From the NCBI GenBank assembly GCA_003551945.1, contig PUNZ01000221.1, positions 1 through 15,009 on the forward strand: a stretch of 15,009 bases of DNA, written 5' to 3'. Within the stretch, counting starts at the first letter, position 1; every line of letters begins with the position of its first letter. This DNA comes from Halovenus sp. GTDB lineage: Archaea; Halobacteriota; Halobacteria; Halobacteriales; Haloarculaceae. The notes beneath the pieces are model-generated. The model was not told where the DNA came from, made no database searches, and saw nothing but the letters and a program-made list of their open reading frames with translations. Position numbers and translations under genes: made by a program. Shown in pieces: positions 1 to 7,450 of this stretch.

Positions 1-81
1 ATACACTCTCAAACAGGATGCAGACTCCCACCATCCGCTGCTCGCATCGAACGGGTCGTTACATACCGAACTTGTCTCGCT

Positions 82-94
82 TGTCGTCGCGACA
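82..94. promoter_or_regulatory. Inverted repeat upstream of the DUF5783-like gene
   Basis: TGTCG-TCG-CGACA is a perfect 5-bp inverted repeat, nested inside wider TTGTC (72-76) and GACAA (95-99) arms. It lies just upstream of the TATA-like GATTAG at 102-107. The position would suit a regulator near the transcription factor B recognition element, but no specific factor can be named. Confidence 0.3.
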
Positions 95-131
95 GACAAC
101 TGATTAGGTTGTCCATCGAGTACCCTTTTGT

Positions 132-452
132 ATGACTGCGTTCGACCCAGAGAAATTCGAAGACAAGTACGTACACTACTTCCCGGAACTGCAACGCGCC
201 TACAAGCAGGCCTTTGAGACGATGAACGATGCCTATGATTCGGAGCTTATTCATGCGATTGACCAGGCCATTCTCGCAGAAAGCGAGCCGTTTTACGAAG
301 GCGATGGCGAGTTCCGTATTGACCTCCCCGATGACCCCGCAGCGCAGCTCTCGGGAGTTGTCGTCGTCGATGAGGAGAAACTCGAGGTCACCCTCGACCG
401 GTATCTCGATGAACTGGAAGCTGAACTCCAACAGGTCTTCGGGCTACACTAA
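132..452 (+). CDS. DUF5783-like haloarchaeal protein, 106 aa
   Basis: A small acidic protein of unknown function. The sequence (start MTAFDPEKFEDKYVHYFPEL, then a run of predicted helices with an FYEGDGEF segment near residue 55) matches my memory of the haloarchaea-specific DUF5783 family, whose members are about this length. It has no signal peptide, membrane segment or cysteines, so a soluble cytoplasmic protein is expected. The C-terminal 30 residues are a charged amphipathic helix rich in Glu and Leu. The ATG at 132 follows a TATA-like GATTAG at 102-107, about 27 nt upstream, which fits a leaderless transcript. The next gene on the same strand starts 71 nt downstream and has its own TATA-like element, so the two need not be one operon. 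Existence of the gene is well supported by composition and family memory; its function is unknown. Confidence 0.88.
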   Translation: MTAFDPEKFEDKYVHYFPELQRAYKQAFETMNDAYDSELIHAIDQAILAESEPFYEGDGEFRIDLPDDPAAQLSGVVVVDEEKLEVTLDRYLDELEAELQQVFGLH

Positions 453-490
453 CCGAAACAGCTGAGTCTTAACAGCGAACCGGGGGAACA

Positions 491-498
491 CTTTTAGC
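491..498 (+). promoter_or_regulatory. TATA-like promoter element for the Lrp-domain gene
   Basis: CTTTTAGC lies about 29 nt upstream of the ATG at 524. This is the spacing expected for an archaeal TATA box driving a leaderless or nearly leaderless transcript. No Shine-Dalgarno sequence precedes the ATG, which agrees. Confidence 0.5.
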
Positions 499-523
499 AT
501 GTTACTGAGTACCATGAAATACA

Positions 524-754
524 ATGGTCCAAGCGTTTATCATGGTCAAAACAGCGGCCGGTAAGTCGGCTGACCTCCAGAACCGGGTGCACGAAATGCC
601 CGCGATTGTGGATGCACACGTCGTTGCCGGGCAGTACGATATCATCGCCGAGGCAGAAAGTGAAGAAGTGTATGAGGTGATTAACACGGTCGCAACAGAC
701 GTGACGAATCTGGAAGGCGTCGTGGATACGCGGACCTATATCTGTCTTGAGTGA
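524..754 (+). CDS. Stand-alone Lrp/AsnC ligand-binding (RAM) domain protein, 76 aa
   Basis: This is the C-terminal effector-binding domain of the Lrp/AsnC family without the helix-turn-helix DNA-binding half. The family signature is visible: the VVAGQYDIIAEAE segment (residues 33-44) carries the conserved G-x-Y-D turn, between an N-terminal strand (AFIMVKTAAG) and a C-terminal TRTYICLE strand, giving the beta-alpha-beta-beta-alpha-beta pattern. Such domains bind amino acids or similar small molecules and form dimers or octamers. Without a DNA-binding part it may modulate full-length Lrp proteins by hetero-oligomerisation; that role is inference. An earlier ATG at 514 is out of frame, so 524 is the start. 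Its stop is only 16 nt from the convergent stop of the peptide transporter ATPase gene. Family assignment is firm; ligand and partner are unknown. Confidence 0.92.
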   Translation: MVQAFIMVKTAAGKSADLQNRVHEMPAIVDAHVVAGQYDIIAEAESEEVYEVINTVATDVTNLEGVVDTRTYICLE

Positions 755-770
755 GAGAAGAAACCGCAGC

Positions 771-2108
771 TCAGTCGTCACTTAGGGCGACTTCGGCCTC
801 GGCATACTCATCGTGAAGGAGACATGACGAGCGATGTCCATCGCCGTGAGTGGTGTAGTCCGGTTTCGTTTCAGCACACGGCGTCGTAAATTCGCTCGTC
901 AACTGTTCAGTTGCAGCCGCTTCGTTGTCAGTAACGAGATTGTCCAGCGCCTCGTTCAACACCTGTTCAGCGCTTGCGTCCGTCAACGTCATCGGCAGGT
1001 CGTACTCATCGCGAATCTGCTCTTTGAGTTCCTCCTCGGTCGGGTCGTGCTCATCATCAAGCGTCACTGTCTCGCGGATATCGTCGATATCGAACTCGCC
1101 TTTCTCGACGTACTGAGTGAAATCGAGCAGTCGTCGCCAGACCTCCTGCTCAAGGTCAAGCTGGTCCGGTTGGATAACCTTGTGACAGCGTGTGTGGAAC
1201 CGACAGCCGCTTGGGGGGTTCGATGGACTCGGGACGGTTCCGGTGAGTTCAATCCCTTCCCCACGAATGCGTGGATTTGGCGTTGGGATGGACGACAAAA
1301 GCGCCTCCGTGTACGGATGCTGTGGGTCCGCAAATATCTCGTCCGTGTCGCCAATTTCCACAATTTCGCCCAGATACATGACCGCAACGCGGTCACAGAC
1401 GCTCCGAATAACCGACATATCGTGGCTGATGAACAAAATCGACAGCCCGAACTCTTCCTGAACGTCGTTAATCAGCGATAGTACCTCAGCTTTGACTGAG
1501 ACATCCAGCGCAGAGACTGGCTCGTCAGCCACAATGAAATCCGGATTGAGTACCAGCGCACGGGCAAGTCCAATCCGCTGTTTCTGTCCACCGGAGAACT
1601 CGTGTGGGTAGCGGTCGTAATCATCCGCAGAGAGGCCAACCCGTTCGAGTAAATCCCCAACAATTGCGCGCCGTTGGGCTCGGTTTTTCATCCCGTGAAC
1701 CTGTAGCAACTCTCCAACGGAGTCACCGACCGGCATCCGCGGATTGAAACTTGAAGACGGGTCCTGGAAGATCATCTGGGCATCGCGACGAAACCGCTTG
1801 AGTTCGCGCTTATTGAATTTGGTGACGTCGTTTGGGTGTGTGCCGTCCTCCCGCCTCGTTGCTCCGGCACGACCCCCGCCGTTGAAGACAACTTCACCCT
1901 CAGTGGGGTCTTCAAGCCGAATAATCGAGGTTGCAGCAGTCGACTTTCCACAGCCAGATTCGCCGACCAGCCCAAGCGTCTCACCGGGCGCAATATCAAA
2001 GCTAATTCCATCAACAGCCTTGACAGCACCAACCTGTCGGTTAAACAACCCTTTCTTGAGTGGGTAATGTTTCTTCAAATTCCGGACGGAGAGGATGGGT
2101 TCAGTCAT
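771..2108 (-). CDS. dppF: Dipeptide/oligopeptide ABC transporter ATPase, DppF/OppF type, with acidic C-terminal insertion
   Basis: One of the two cytoplasmic ATPases that power the peptide importer encoded upstream. Visible motifs: Walker A GESGCGKST (49-57), Q-loop IFQDP (113-117), ABC signature FSGGQ (171-175), Walker B FIVADEP (191-197) and the switch His at 229, all intact. The C-terminal oligopeptide-transporter domain begins with CRFHTRC (302-308). The matching distal cysteines (C411, C429) are separated from it by roughly 100 acidic, helical residues, making the protein 445 aa against about 320-350 for usual DppF. The ATG overlaps the dppD stop (ATGA, 2105-2108) and is preceded by a perfect GGAGG (2116-2120) with 7-nt spacing, so translation is well provided for at this junction. 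It is the last gene of the operon. Substrate cannot be told from this subunit. Confidence 0.95.
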   Translation of the reverse strand: MTEPILSVRNLKKHYPLKKGLFNRQVGAVKAVDGISFDIAPGETLGLVGESGCGKSTAATSIIRLEDPTEGEVVFNGGGRAGATRREDGTHPNDVTKFNKRELKRFRRDAQMIFQDPSSSFNPRMPVGDSVGELLQVHGMKNRAQRRAIVGDLLERVGLSADDYDRYPHEFSGGQKQRIGLARALVLNPDFIVADEPVSALDVSVKAEVLSLINDVQEEFGLSILFISHDMSVIRSVCDRVAVMYLGEIVEIGDTDEIFADPQHPYTEALLSSIPTPNPRIRGEGIELTGTVPSPSNPPSGCRFHTRCHKVIQPDQLDLEQEVWRRLLDFTQYVEKGEFDIDDIRETVTLDDEHDPTEEELKEQIRDEYDLPMTLTDASAEQVLNEALDNLVTDNEAAATEQLTSEFTTPCAETKPDYTTHGDGHRSSCLLHDEYAEAEVALSDD

Positions 2109-3202
2109 CTGTTGGCCTCCGTTTCGGGAGCATTTGCCGCTTCAAGTTCAGCATCTCTGACAACCGAGCTATCGTATCCCTCACCGTAATAGATACACGA
2201 GACATGGTGGTCCGGTGCAATCTCTATCTGTGGCGGTTGCTCACCAACTTCGCAATCTTCGGTGGCATGTTCACAACGCGCTGCAAACCGACAGCCGTCG
2301 GGTGGGTTGGTCGGATTGGGTAACCTGCCGGGGATGCCACCGCGCTGGTCACCACCTCGTTCTGGGAGACATTTCATCAACGCCTGTGTGTACGGGTGTG
2401 CTGGACGCTCGAAGATTTCGAAGACATCTGCGCTCTCCATAATTTTGCCGGAGTACATCACGATGACACGGTCGGCAATCTCGGCAACGACCCCGAGGTC
2501 GTGTGTGACAAACAGGATTCCCATGCCGAACTCCTCTTGCAGGTCGTTCAGCAACCGGAGGATCTGTGCTTGGACCGTGACATCAAGCGCCGTCGTCGGT
2601 TCATCCGCCAACAGGAGGTCCGGGTTACCAACAAGCGCCATCGCAATCATAATCCGCTGTTTTTGTCCGCCGGAGAACTCGTGTGGGTAGTCATCGAAGC
2701 GGGCGCTGGCGTTATCGATGCCAACCCGATCGAGTAGGTCGACACCCCGTGCGCGCGCCACCTTCTTTGAGACATCCTCGTGGATCTGGATGGCCTCTGT
2801 TATCTGCCAGCCCACCGTATAGCAGTGATTCATCGCTTCCTGTGGGTTCTGGAAGATGTGGGCGATTTCGTTCCCACGGATGCTCCGAAGTTGTTTCTCG
2901 GTGAGGTCCATCAAATCCTGCCCTTTGAACCGGACAGTCCCGCCGATGGTTCCCGGTGGCTGTTTAATCAGTTGAGTAACTGACTCCGTCGCAACGGTCT
3001 TTCCTGACCCGGACTCACCGACGATACAGACAGTTTCTCCGGAGTCGACCGTGAAGTCGATATCGTCGACGGCCACGAGTCGACCGGCCTCCGTCTTAAA
3101 CGAAGTTGTGAGTCCCTCAACCTCCAACAACGGGACATCATCGGTTGTCACTACGTCATTCTCGTCGAAAATCGTCTCAGCTGCGTCGTGTTCGATTGCC
3201 AT
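2105..3202 (-). CDS. dppD: Dipeptide/oligopeptide ABC transporter ATPase, DppD/OppD type
   Basis: Second ATPase of the importer, expected to pair with DppF at the inner face of the membrane. Walker A GESGSGKT (62-69), Q-loop IFQNP (116-120, Asn where Asp is more usual), signature FSGGQ (176-180), Walker B LLLADEP (196-202) and switch His 234 are all present. The C-terminal oligopeptide-transporter domain carries four cysteines (C304, C310, C317, C336) in the pattern seen in DppD proteins, where such clusters have been proposed to hold an iron-sulfur centre; in this protein that is inference. Length 365 aa includes an acidic N-terminal leader of about 25 residues before the first strand. The ATG shares one base with the stop of the upstream permease (TAATG), so translation is likely coupled. 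A weaker GGAGAG lies about 10 nt upstream inside the permease gene. Confidence 0.95.
   Translation of the reverse strand: MAIEHDAAETIFDENDVVTTDDVPLLEVEGLTTSFKTEAGRLVAVDDIDFTVDSGETVCIVGESGSGKTVATESVTQLIKQPPGTIGGTVRFKGQDLMDLTEKQLRSIRGNEIAHIFQNPQEAMNHCYTVGWQITEAIQIHEDVSKKVARARGVDLLDRVGIDNASARFDDYPHEFSGGQKQRIMIAMALVGNPDLLLADEPTTALDVTVQAQILRLLNDLQEEFGMGILFVTHDLGVVAEIADRVIVMYSGKIMESADVFEIFERPAHPYTQALMKCLPERGGDQRGGIPGRLPNPTNPPDGCRFAARCEHATEDCEVGEQPPQIEIAPDHHVSCIYYGEGYDSSVVRDAELEAANAPETEANR
2116..2120 (-). promoter_or_regulatory. Shine-Dalgarno site for dppF inside dppD
   Basis: A GGAGG on the minus strand lies within the last codons of dppD, 7 nt before the dppF ATG. It has the same sequence and spacing as the dppC site, which points to SD-led initiation at internal operon genes. 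Confidence 0.75.
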
Positions 3203-4428
3203 TATTTCTCACTCTCCGCTTCGGCTTCGGGGTTCAGCGCATCGAGGATTGCGTCACCGAGGAAGTTGAACGCCAGAATGGTTAAAAACAGCGCCATTCC
3301 GGGCACCAACACAATCCACGGTGCGAAATCGATTGCATTCCGTCCTGACGAGATAGCCTGTCCCCAGGTTGGGACCGCTGTGTCGCCGATACCGAGGAAT
3401 GCAAGCTGTGCTTCCGCCAGCAGGAAGCCGGGAATTATCAGGGTTAGCTGCGTGATGATGCTGCTTGCGGTGTTCGGAACGACGTGTCGCCGAACGATGC
3501 GGTAGGTCCCTGCACCGCTGATTTTCGTCGCTTTGACGAACTCTTCTTCCGAGACTGATAACGCCTTACTCCTGACATAGCGTGCTGTTGCTCCCCATCC
3601 GAATAATCCGAAGACGAGGATGAACATCCCGAGTCCAGCCCCGTAAATATAGAGGATTAACAGGAAGAACAGAAGCGTCGGGAACGAGAGCACGATGTCG
3701 ACAAAGCGCATCATAATCTCGTCAACCCAGCCACCAGCATAGGCACTCACGGTCCCGAACGTGATGCCGATAGCGGCAACAATCATCGTCGTAATAAAGG
3801 CAATCTGCATCGTCACCGTCATGCCATGGATGACCATCGCTAAGACATCCTGACCACCTCGGGTCGTTCCGAGGGGATACTCCCAGGTGCCCTGACATCG
3901 GCCATCCGATATTTCCCCGACACACTGGTTGACATGCACTTGGTCGATCGAGCCAAACACTGGCGGCTGGTAGGCCGCAAACAGGTCCTGTTCAGGCATC
4001 GCGACAAAGAAGGGTCCGAGGACGCCCCCGACAAAGATGATAGTCAACCAGATGAGACTGATGACGGCTGGCCGGTTACGCTTGAACTCCTTCCAGTAGT
4101 ATTTCGTCATCCGCATGTTCTGATACAGCGGCAAGACCAGATACCACAAGAACAGGAAAATTGTAAACACGAACAGGATATCGACGCTCGTTGGGTTGAA
4201 ATCCAGTCCCAGCGCCTCAAACTGTGATGACAGTCCGAGGTCTTCTCCGAGTCTGACAAACGTCGCTTCGCGGTCGCCGACCAAAAAGTGGTCATACAAG
4301 CCGAGAAGCAACACAGGAACACCAGTCACGAGCAGTAGCTTCATGTTGATGGAAATCTTGAACCGGCCCGAACCGGTGAGATTGTCCCAGTCAACTTGAT
4401 CGAATTTTGTTGGTTTCTGTGTAGCCAT
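3202..4428 (-). CDS. dppC: Dipeptide/oligopeptide ABC transporter permease, DppC type, with N-terminal extension
   Basis: One of the two membrane subunits that form the translocation path. The DppC signature YPLGTTRGGQDVLAMVIHG (184-202) and the cytoplasmic EAA loop that docks onto the ATPases (KATKISGAGTYRIVRRHVVPN region, 299-319) are clear. The protein is 408 aa against about 280-310 usually. The excess is N-terminal and holds two extra hydrophobic segments (about 29-46 and 82-101) before the normal first segment (about 122-142). An external loop has two cysteines (C169, C178) that could form a disulfide. The reading frame is open to 4548, but the ATG at 4428 is chosen because it has GGAGG at 4436-4440 with 7-nt spacing and clears the upstream dppB stop by 16 nt; the upstream extension would overlap dppB and is Ser/Arg-rich, unlike the protein. 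Confidence 0.94.
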   Translation of the reverse strand: MATQKPTKFDQVDWDNLTGSGRFKISINMKLLLVTGVPVLLLGLYDHFLVGDREATFVRLGEDLGLSSQFEALGLDFNPTSVDILFVFTIFLFLWYLVLPLYQNMRMTKYYWKEFKRNRPAVISLIWLTIIFVGGVLGPFFVAMPEQDLFAAYQPPVFGSIDQVHVNQCVGEISDGRCQGTWEYPLGTTRGGQDVLAMVIHGMTVTMQIAFITTMIVAAIGITFGTVSAYAGGWVDEIMMRFVDIVLSFPTLLFFLLILYIYGAGLGMFILVFGLFGWGATARYVRSKALSVSEEEFVKATKISGAGTYRIVRRHVVPNTASSIITQLTLIIPGFLLAEAQLAFLGIGDTAVPTWGQAISSGRNAIDFAPWIVLVPGMALFLTILAFNFLGDAILDALNPEAEAESEK

Positions 4429-4435
4429 GCTTAGT

Positions 4436-4440
4436 CCTCC
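4436..4440 (-). promoter_or_regulatory. Shine-Dalgarno site deciding the dppC start
   Basis: On the minus strand a perfect GGAGG precedes the ATG at 4428 by 7 nt, inside the 16-nt gap between dppB and dppC. It favours 4428 over the longer in-frame start at 4548. Confidence 0.8.
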
Positions 4441-4444
4441 ATAG

Positions 4445-5419
4445 TTAGCGGTCGTCGAAGCTGATGCGCGGGTCCATAATCGTGAAGACGAGGTCCTCGA
4501 TGAGGTTCCCGATGACGGCGATAAACGTGAACAACAGCGTTGCGCCAAGCACCAGATTCGTATCCTGGTTAATCAACGCATCGAAGGTCACGCGACCGAG
4601 ACCGGGAATTCCGAAGACAATCTCAATGAGCAGCGAGGAGCCAAGGAAGATGACCAGCAGCTGGCTGACAATGGTCGTCGAGAGCGGGACCATCGTCGGG
4701 CGCATGACGTGGTACGCGTACGCCCGTGTGGGTGAGACCCCCTTGGCTTTCGCTGTCTTCATGAAGTCGGCGTTTTGAAACTCCGCAGATTCGTTGCGCG
4801 AGACCCGCATCACCGCCCCTATCGACCCGGTAACGAGCACGAATACCGGCAGGAATAGTTGATGCGCGTTCGCGAGGCTAAACACCGGAACACTTGTGTC
4901 GTACTGTATGGGGAACCACTGGAGCCAGACCCCGAAGATGACCAGTAGAATGATTCCGAAAAAGAAGTTCGGAATCGCCCAGCCAAAGAAGGCAAAGCCG
5001 GTTGCGAGGTGGTCTTTCCAGGAGTACATGTTCGCAGCGGAGTACAGCCCAACAAGCGGTCCAATTATCAGCGTCAGAATCGTCCACGGAATCGAGTACT
5101 GTGCAGTGTAGTAAATTCCTTGCCAGAGCGCTTCTGTCACTGGTTGGGCGCGGTTCTGCGACCAGCCCCACTCCAGCGTGTAAACTCCCTGAACGAAGTC
5201 CATATACCGGACATACAGCGGTTGGTCGAGGCCGCGAAGCTGTTCCTGTTGTTCCACAGCCGTCGCTGGGTCGCCCCCTTCAAGCGCTGCTTGCGTTGCC
5301 GCCTGTGAAATCGACGGATTCGGTGCGAGTGCAAGCAACAGGAAGGTAACAGTAACGATGATAAACGAGACTAACGCTGCCCAGATGGTACGAGCGGCGA
5401 CATAACGTGCAAGACCCAT
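4445..5419 (-). CDS. dppB: Dipeptide/oligopeptide ABC transporter permease, DppB type
   Basis: Second membrane subunit of the importer, 324 aa, normal length for DppB. About six hydrophobic segments are visible (roughly 12-32, 108-128, 140-162, 188-206, 245-265 and 288-311), with a large external loop after the first one (33-107), as is usual in DppB. The EAA coupling motif lies at about 220-241 (MKTAKAKGVSPTRAYAYHVM). The GIPGLGR motif (270-276) before the last segment is also typical. The ATG follows the binding-protein stop by 22 nt. No Shine-Dalgarno sequence is seen in that gap, unlike dppC and dppF, so expression may depend on weak initiation or on a scanning or reinitiation mode. Function as a peptide-type permease is firm; the solute is inferred from family only. 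Confidence 0.95.
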   Translation of the reverse strand: MGLARYVAARTIWAALVSFIIVTVTFLLLALAPNPSISQAATQAALEGGDPATAVEQQEQLRGLDQPLYVRYMDFVQGVYTLEWGWSQNRAQPVTEALWQGIYYTAQYSIPWTILTLIIGPLVGLYSAANMYSWKDHLATGFAFFGWAIPNFFFGIILLVIFGVWLQWFPIQYDTSVPVFSLANAHQLFLPVFVLVTGSIGAVMRVSRNESAEFQNADFMKTAKAKGVSPTRAYAYHVMRPTMVPLSTTIVSQLLVIFLGSSLLIEIVFGIPGLGRVTFDALINQDTNLVLGATLLFTFIAVIGNLIEDLVFTIMDPRISFDDR

Positions 5420-5441
5420 ATGAATAAATTAGGAGATTCGG

Positions 5442-7373
5442 TTATTCGTCTTTGTGCCACGCAGGGAAGTCCCAGCCGTTGGAGAACTCCGGAACAGGAC
5501 CGCGAACCGCGGGGTTATACGCTTCGATGTCATCGCCGAACGAAATCATGATGTATGGCTGCTCTTCGTTGAGGTTGGCAAAGAGCTCTGCAGCCGCATC
5601 ACGGAGTTCGTCACGCGTTCCTGCGTTGCGCATGTTCTGGATGATTCCCTCCGCATCGAACTCAGGGTAGTAGCCAACTGGGTTGTAGGACGAGTTTGGT
5701 CCCTCAAAGAAGACGTCGTTCGTAAGCGGGTTACGCGGATACGTGTTCAGGCCGAAGATGGTGGCCATATCCCACTCTTCATCCGGGGTAACGCTTCGTG
5801 GACCAGGGTTGTTTGGCGTTGGAGCGTCCCATTCGACCTCCTCGCCGTCGATGGTGTCGGTCCCGCCCTCTGGGTCGGCCGACCAGTAGTTCTCGCTGAA
5901 CGTGGTCCCGTCGATAGCGTTCGTATCGAGCGTGATACCGATGTTCTGTTCGAGTTGGTTGTTGTAGAAGTCGACCGCAAGTTCCTGCGTGTCGGAGGCT
6001 GCGTTGTAGTATATTTCGAGTTCAACCTGATTATCATCAGGGCCAACGAGTACATCGCCGTCGTAGGAGTAATCCTCGTCAATCTGATCGAGGGCCTCCT
6101 CGACAAGGTCGCGGGCCTCCTCCCCATAAACACCTTCTTCTGGGTTACCCCAGAGGGTGAGGTCATCAGTTCCCGGGAACCACTCCGAGAACTCGGGTTG
6201 CCACGTGTAGTGTGGGTCCGCGAAACCGTTCGCAATTCCCTCGATATACTCGAACTTATCGATTGCCGCAGCGAGTGCCTGGCGGAACTCTTTGACACGG
6301 AAGAGGTTGCCCGGACCGGCCGTCCATCCATTGTCTCGCATGTTGACCGACAGAATCGTGTTGAATGGCGTTGGCTCAAGAACAACCATCGTGTCCTCGT
6401 CCTCGATGAACTGCTCACCGCGGTCAGGTGGCAGCGGCACATTGTCCGTCTCGCCGGTTTCGATCGCGGCGATACGTGAGGATTCCTCTTCGATGATTTC
6501 AATCTGGGCGGTCTCGAAGTACGGTGCCTCGCCGAACATTGGGTACTCGTCAGCGAGGTCACGGAGGTAGTACTCGTCGTTACGGCTGTACTGTGTACCA
6601 CCGTCACGGATCCACTCTTCGAGGTTGTACGGCCCAAGGTTGCCGTTGAAGCTGAGGTCGAGGAGTTCTTCGTCCTGCTGAAGCCCCTCAGAGTCTTCGG
6701 CGTCAACGTACGGTTCGAGAAGTTCTTTTGGGATCGGATACTCTAGCGGGGCGAACGTTTCGGGCCAGATAATGTTCGGGTTCGGTGGTGTCGCCACCGC
6801 TTCAAGTTCGCCGGTCTGTTCGATTTCGACGCCCGCCCAGTCAGGGCTGTTTGCGCTCGGGAAGGTATCGCTCTGGTGGATTTCCTGAACGTAGTAGACG
6901 TAATCTTCTGCCGTATACTGGCCGTATGGGTCGCTAAATTCAAGGTTGTCACGGAACTCGATGACCCAGGTTTCGCCCTCATCTTCCGTGTAGATGTCCT
7001 CGAACAGCAACGGGACGACCTCGTTGTCAAAGTCGAACGTGTAGCCCTGGTCGAGTGCATAGCCGATAGCGGTTCCGGCCCCCGCCTCCGTGTTATAGAT
7101 TGGGTTGATGGTATCGAACGACGATGCCTGCGTGGCGTGGTACTCACCGCTTACCTCTGGTGGGTCCTGACTGAGGTCGAGTGGGTCAGGTTCATCTGCA
7201 CCGGCCTCTGGCGCGTCCTCACCATCATCATCACCATCACCATCATCATCATCATCATCGCCGCCGAGACAGCCCGCCAGTGCCATGGTGCTCCCTACAC
7301 CGAGCATACCGAGCCATTCTCGCCGATTAATTCCGCTTGCGTGGTTGCCTTTCGATGAAATTCGCCGTGGCAT
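5442..7373 (-). CDS. dppA: Tat-exported lipoprotein solute-binding protein, DppA type (SBP family 5)
   Basis: The extracellular substrate receptor of the importer, 643 aa. The N-terminus has a twin-arginine signal (INRREWLGMLGVGSTMALAGC): R17-R18, a short hydrophobic core and a lipobox LAGC with Cys35 as the expected lipid-anchored residue. An Asp/Gly linker (39-52) follows, typical of haloarchaeal lipoproteins. The rest fits the SBP family 5 fold used by dipeptide, oligopeptide and nickel transporters, with a C-terminal region ending in FSNGWDFPAWHKDE. Very high Asp/Glu content marks an exposed halophilic protein. It is the first gene of the dpp operon. A TATA-like element lies about 26 nt upstream of its ATG, so a leaderless mRNA is likely. 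Peptide specificity is inferred from family; sugars or other solutes are transported by some members. Confidence 0.95.
   Translation of the reverse strand: MPRRISSKGNHASGINRREWLGMLGVGSTMALAGCLGGDDDDDDGDGDDDGEDAPEAGADEPDPLDLSQDPPEVSGEYHATQASSFDTINPIYNTEAGAGTAIGYALDQGYTFDFDNEVVPLLFEDIYTEDEGETWVIEFRDNLEFSDPYGQYTAEDYVYYVQEIHQSDTFPSANSPDWAGVEIEQTGELEAVATPPNPNIIWPETFAPLEYPIPKELLEPYVDAEDSEGLQQDEELLDLSFNGNLGPYNLEEWIRDGGTQYSRNDEYYLRDLADEYPMFGEAPYFETAQIEIIEEESSRIAAIETGETDNVPLPPDRGEQFIEDEDTMVVLEPTPFNTILSVNMRDNGWTAGPGNLFRVKEFRQALAAAIDKFEYIEGIANGFADPHYTWQPEFSEWFPGTDDLTLWGNPEEGVYGEEARDLVEEALDQIDEDYSYDGDVLVGPDDNQVELEIYYNAASDTQELAVDFYNNQLEQNIGITLDTNAIDGTTFSENYWSADPEGGTDTIDGEEVEWDAPTPNNPGPRSVTPDEEWDMATIFGLNTYPRNPLTNDVFFEGPNSSYNPVGYYPEFDAEGIIQNMRNAGTRDELRDAAAELFANLNEEQPYIMISFGDDIEAYNPAVRGPVPEFSNGWDFPAWHKDE
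7221..7259. repeat. ATC/ACC trinucleotide tract encoding the poly-Asp linker
   Basis: A short tract of ATC and ACC units lies inside dppA. On the coding (minus) strand it reads as GAT/GGT codons, giving the Asp/Gly-rich spacer after the lipid anchor. Such a tract can change length by slippage in whole codons without breaking the frame. Confidence 0.75.
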
Positions 7374-7395
7374 GGCATCACGTTGCGAGTCAACA

Positions 7396-7403
7396 TTAAA
7401 ATA
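7396..7403 (-). promoter_or_regulatory. TATA-like element of the dpp operon promoter
   Basis: On the minus strand TATTTTAA lies about 26 nt upstream of the dppA ATG at 7373. There is no Shine-Dalgarno sequence, so transcription probably starts at or next to the ATG. Confidence 0.6.
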
Positions 7404-7425
7404 CCTTCGGGTATGTTCGGCATAC
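7401..7425. promoter_or_regulatory. Overlapping inverted repeats upstream of the dpp TATA element (candidate operator)
   Basis: Two perfect inverted repeats share sequence: ATACC-TTCG-GGTAT (7401-7414) and GTATG-TTCGG-CATAC (7411-7425). TTCGG recurs exactly 10 bp apart (7406 and 7416), one helical turn. The array abuts and partly overlaps the TATA element of dppA, a typical place for an archaeal activator or repressor. No factor can be named from sequence. Confidence 0.45.
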
Positions 7426-7450
7426 AGTACCCAATTGTGGAACTACAAGG

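Noticed and set aside
9..431. Minus-strand frame of 140 codons opposite the DUF5783-like gene
   Set aside because: Composition is not haloarchaeal (not acidic, many hydrophobics) and the plus-strand gene explains the region.
4431..4442. Three-codon minus-strand frame ATG-GAG-GAC-TAA just before dppC
   Set aside because: It consists of the Shine-Dalgarno sequence and spacer of dppC; a chance overlap is more likely than a regulatory upstream frame.
5454..6479. Long plus-strand open frame (341 codons) opposite dppA
   Set aside because: It lies fully antisense to a clear solute-binding protein gene; acidic GC-rich coding sequence produces long antisense frames. No family resemblance was seen.
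5747..6706. Long minus-strand frame (319 codons) in another frame of dppA
   Set aside because: The product is Ser/Thr/Arg-rich, the usual signature of an off-frame reading of haloarchaeal coding DNA.
7221..7259. A run of CAT/CAC codons on the plus strand, looking like a poly-histidine stretch
   Set aside because: It is the antisense of the GAT/GGT codons of the poly-Asp linker in dppA on the minus strand; the plus-strand frame is a shadow.
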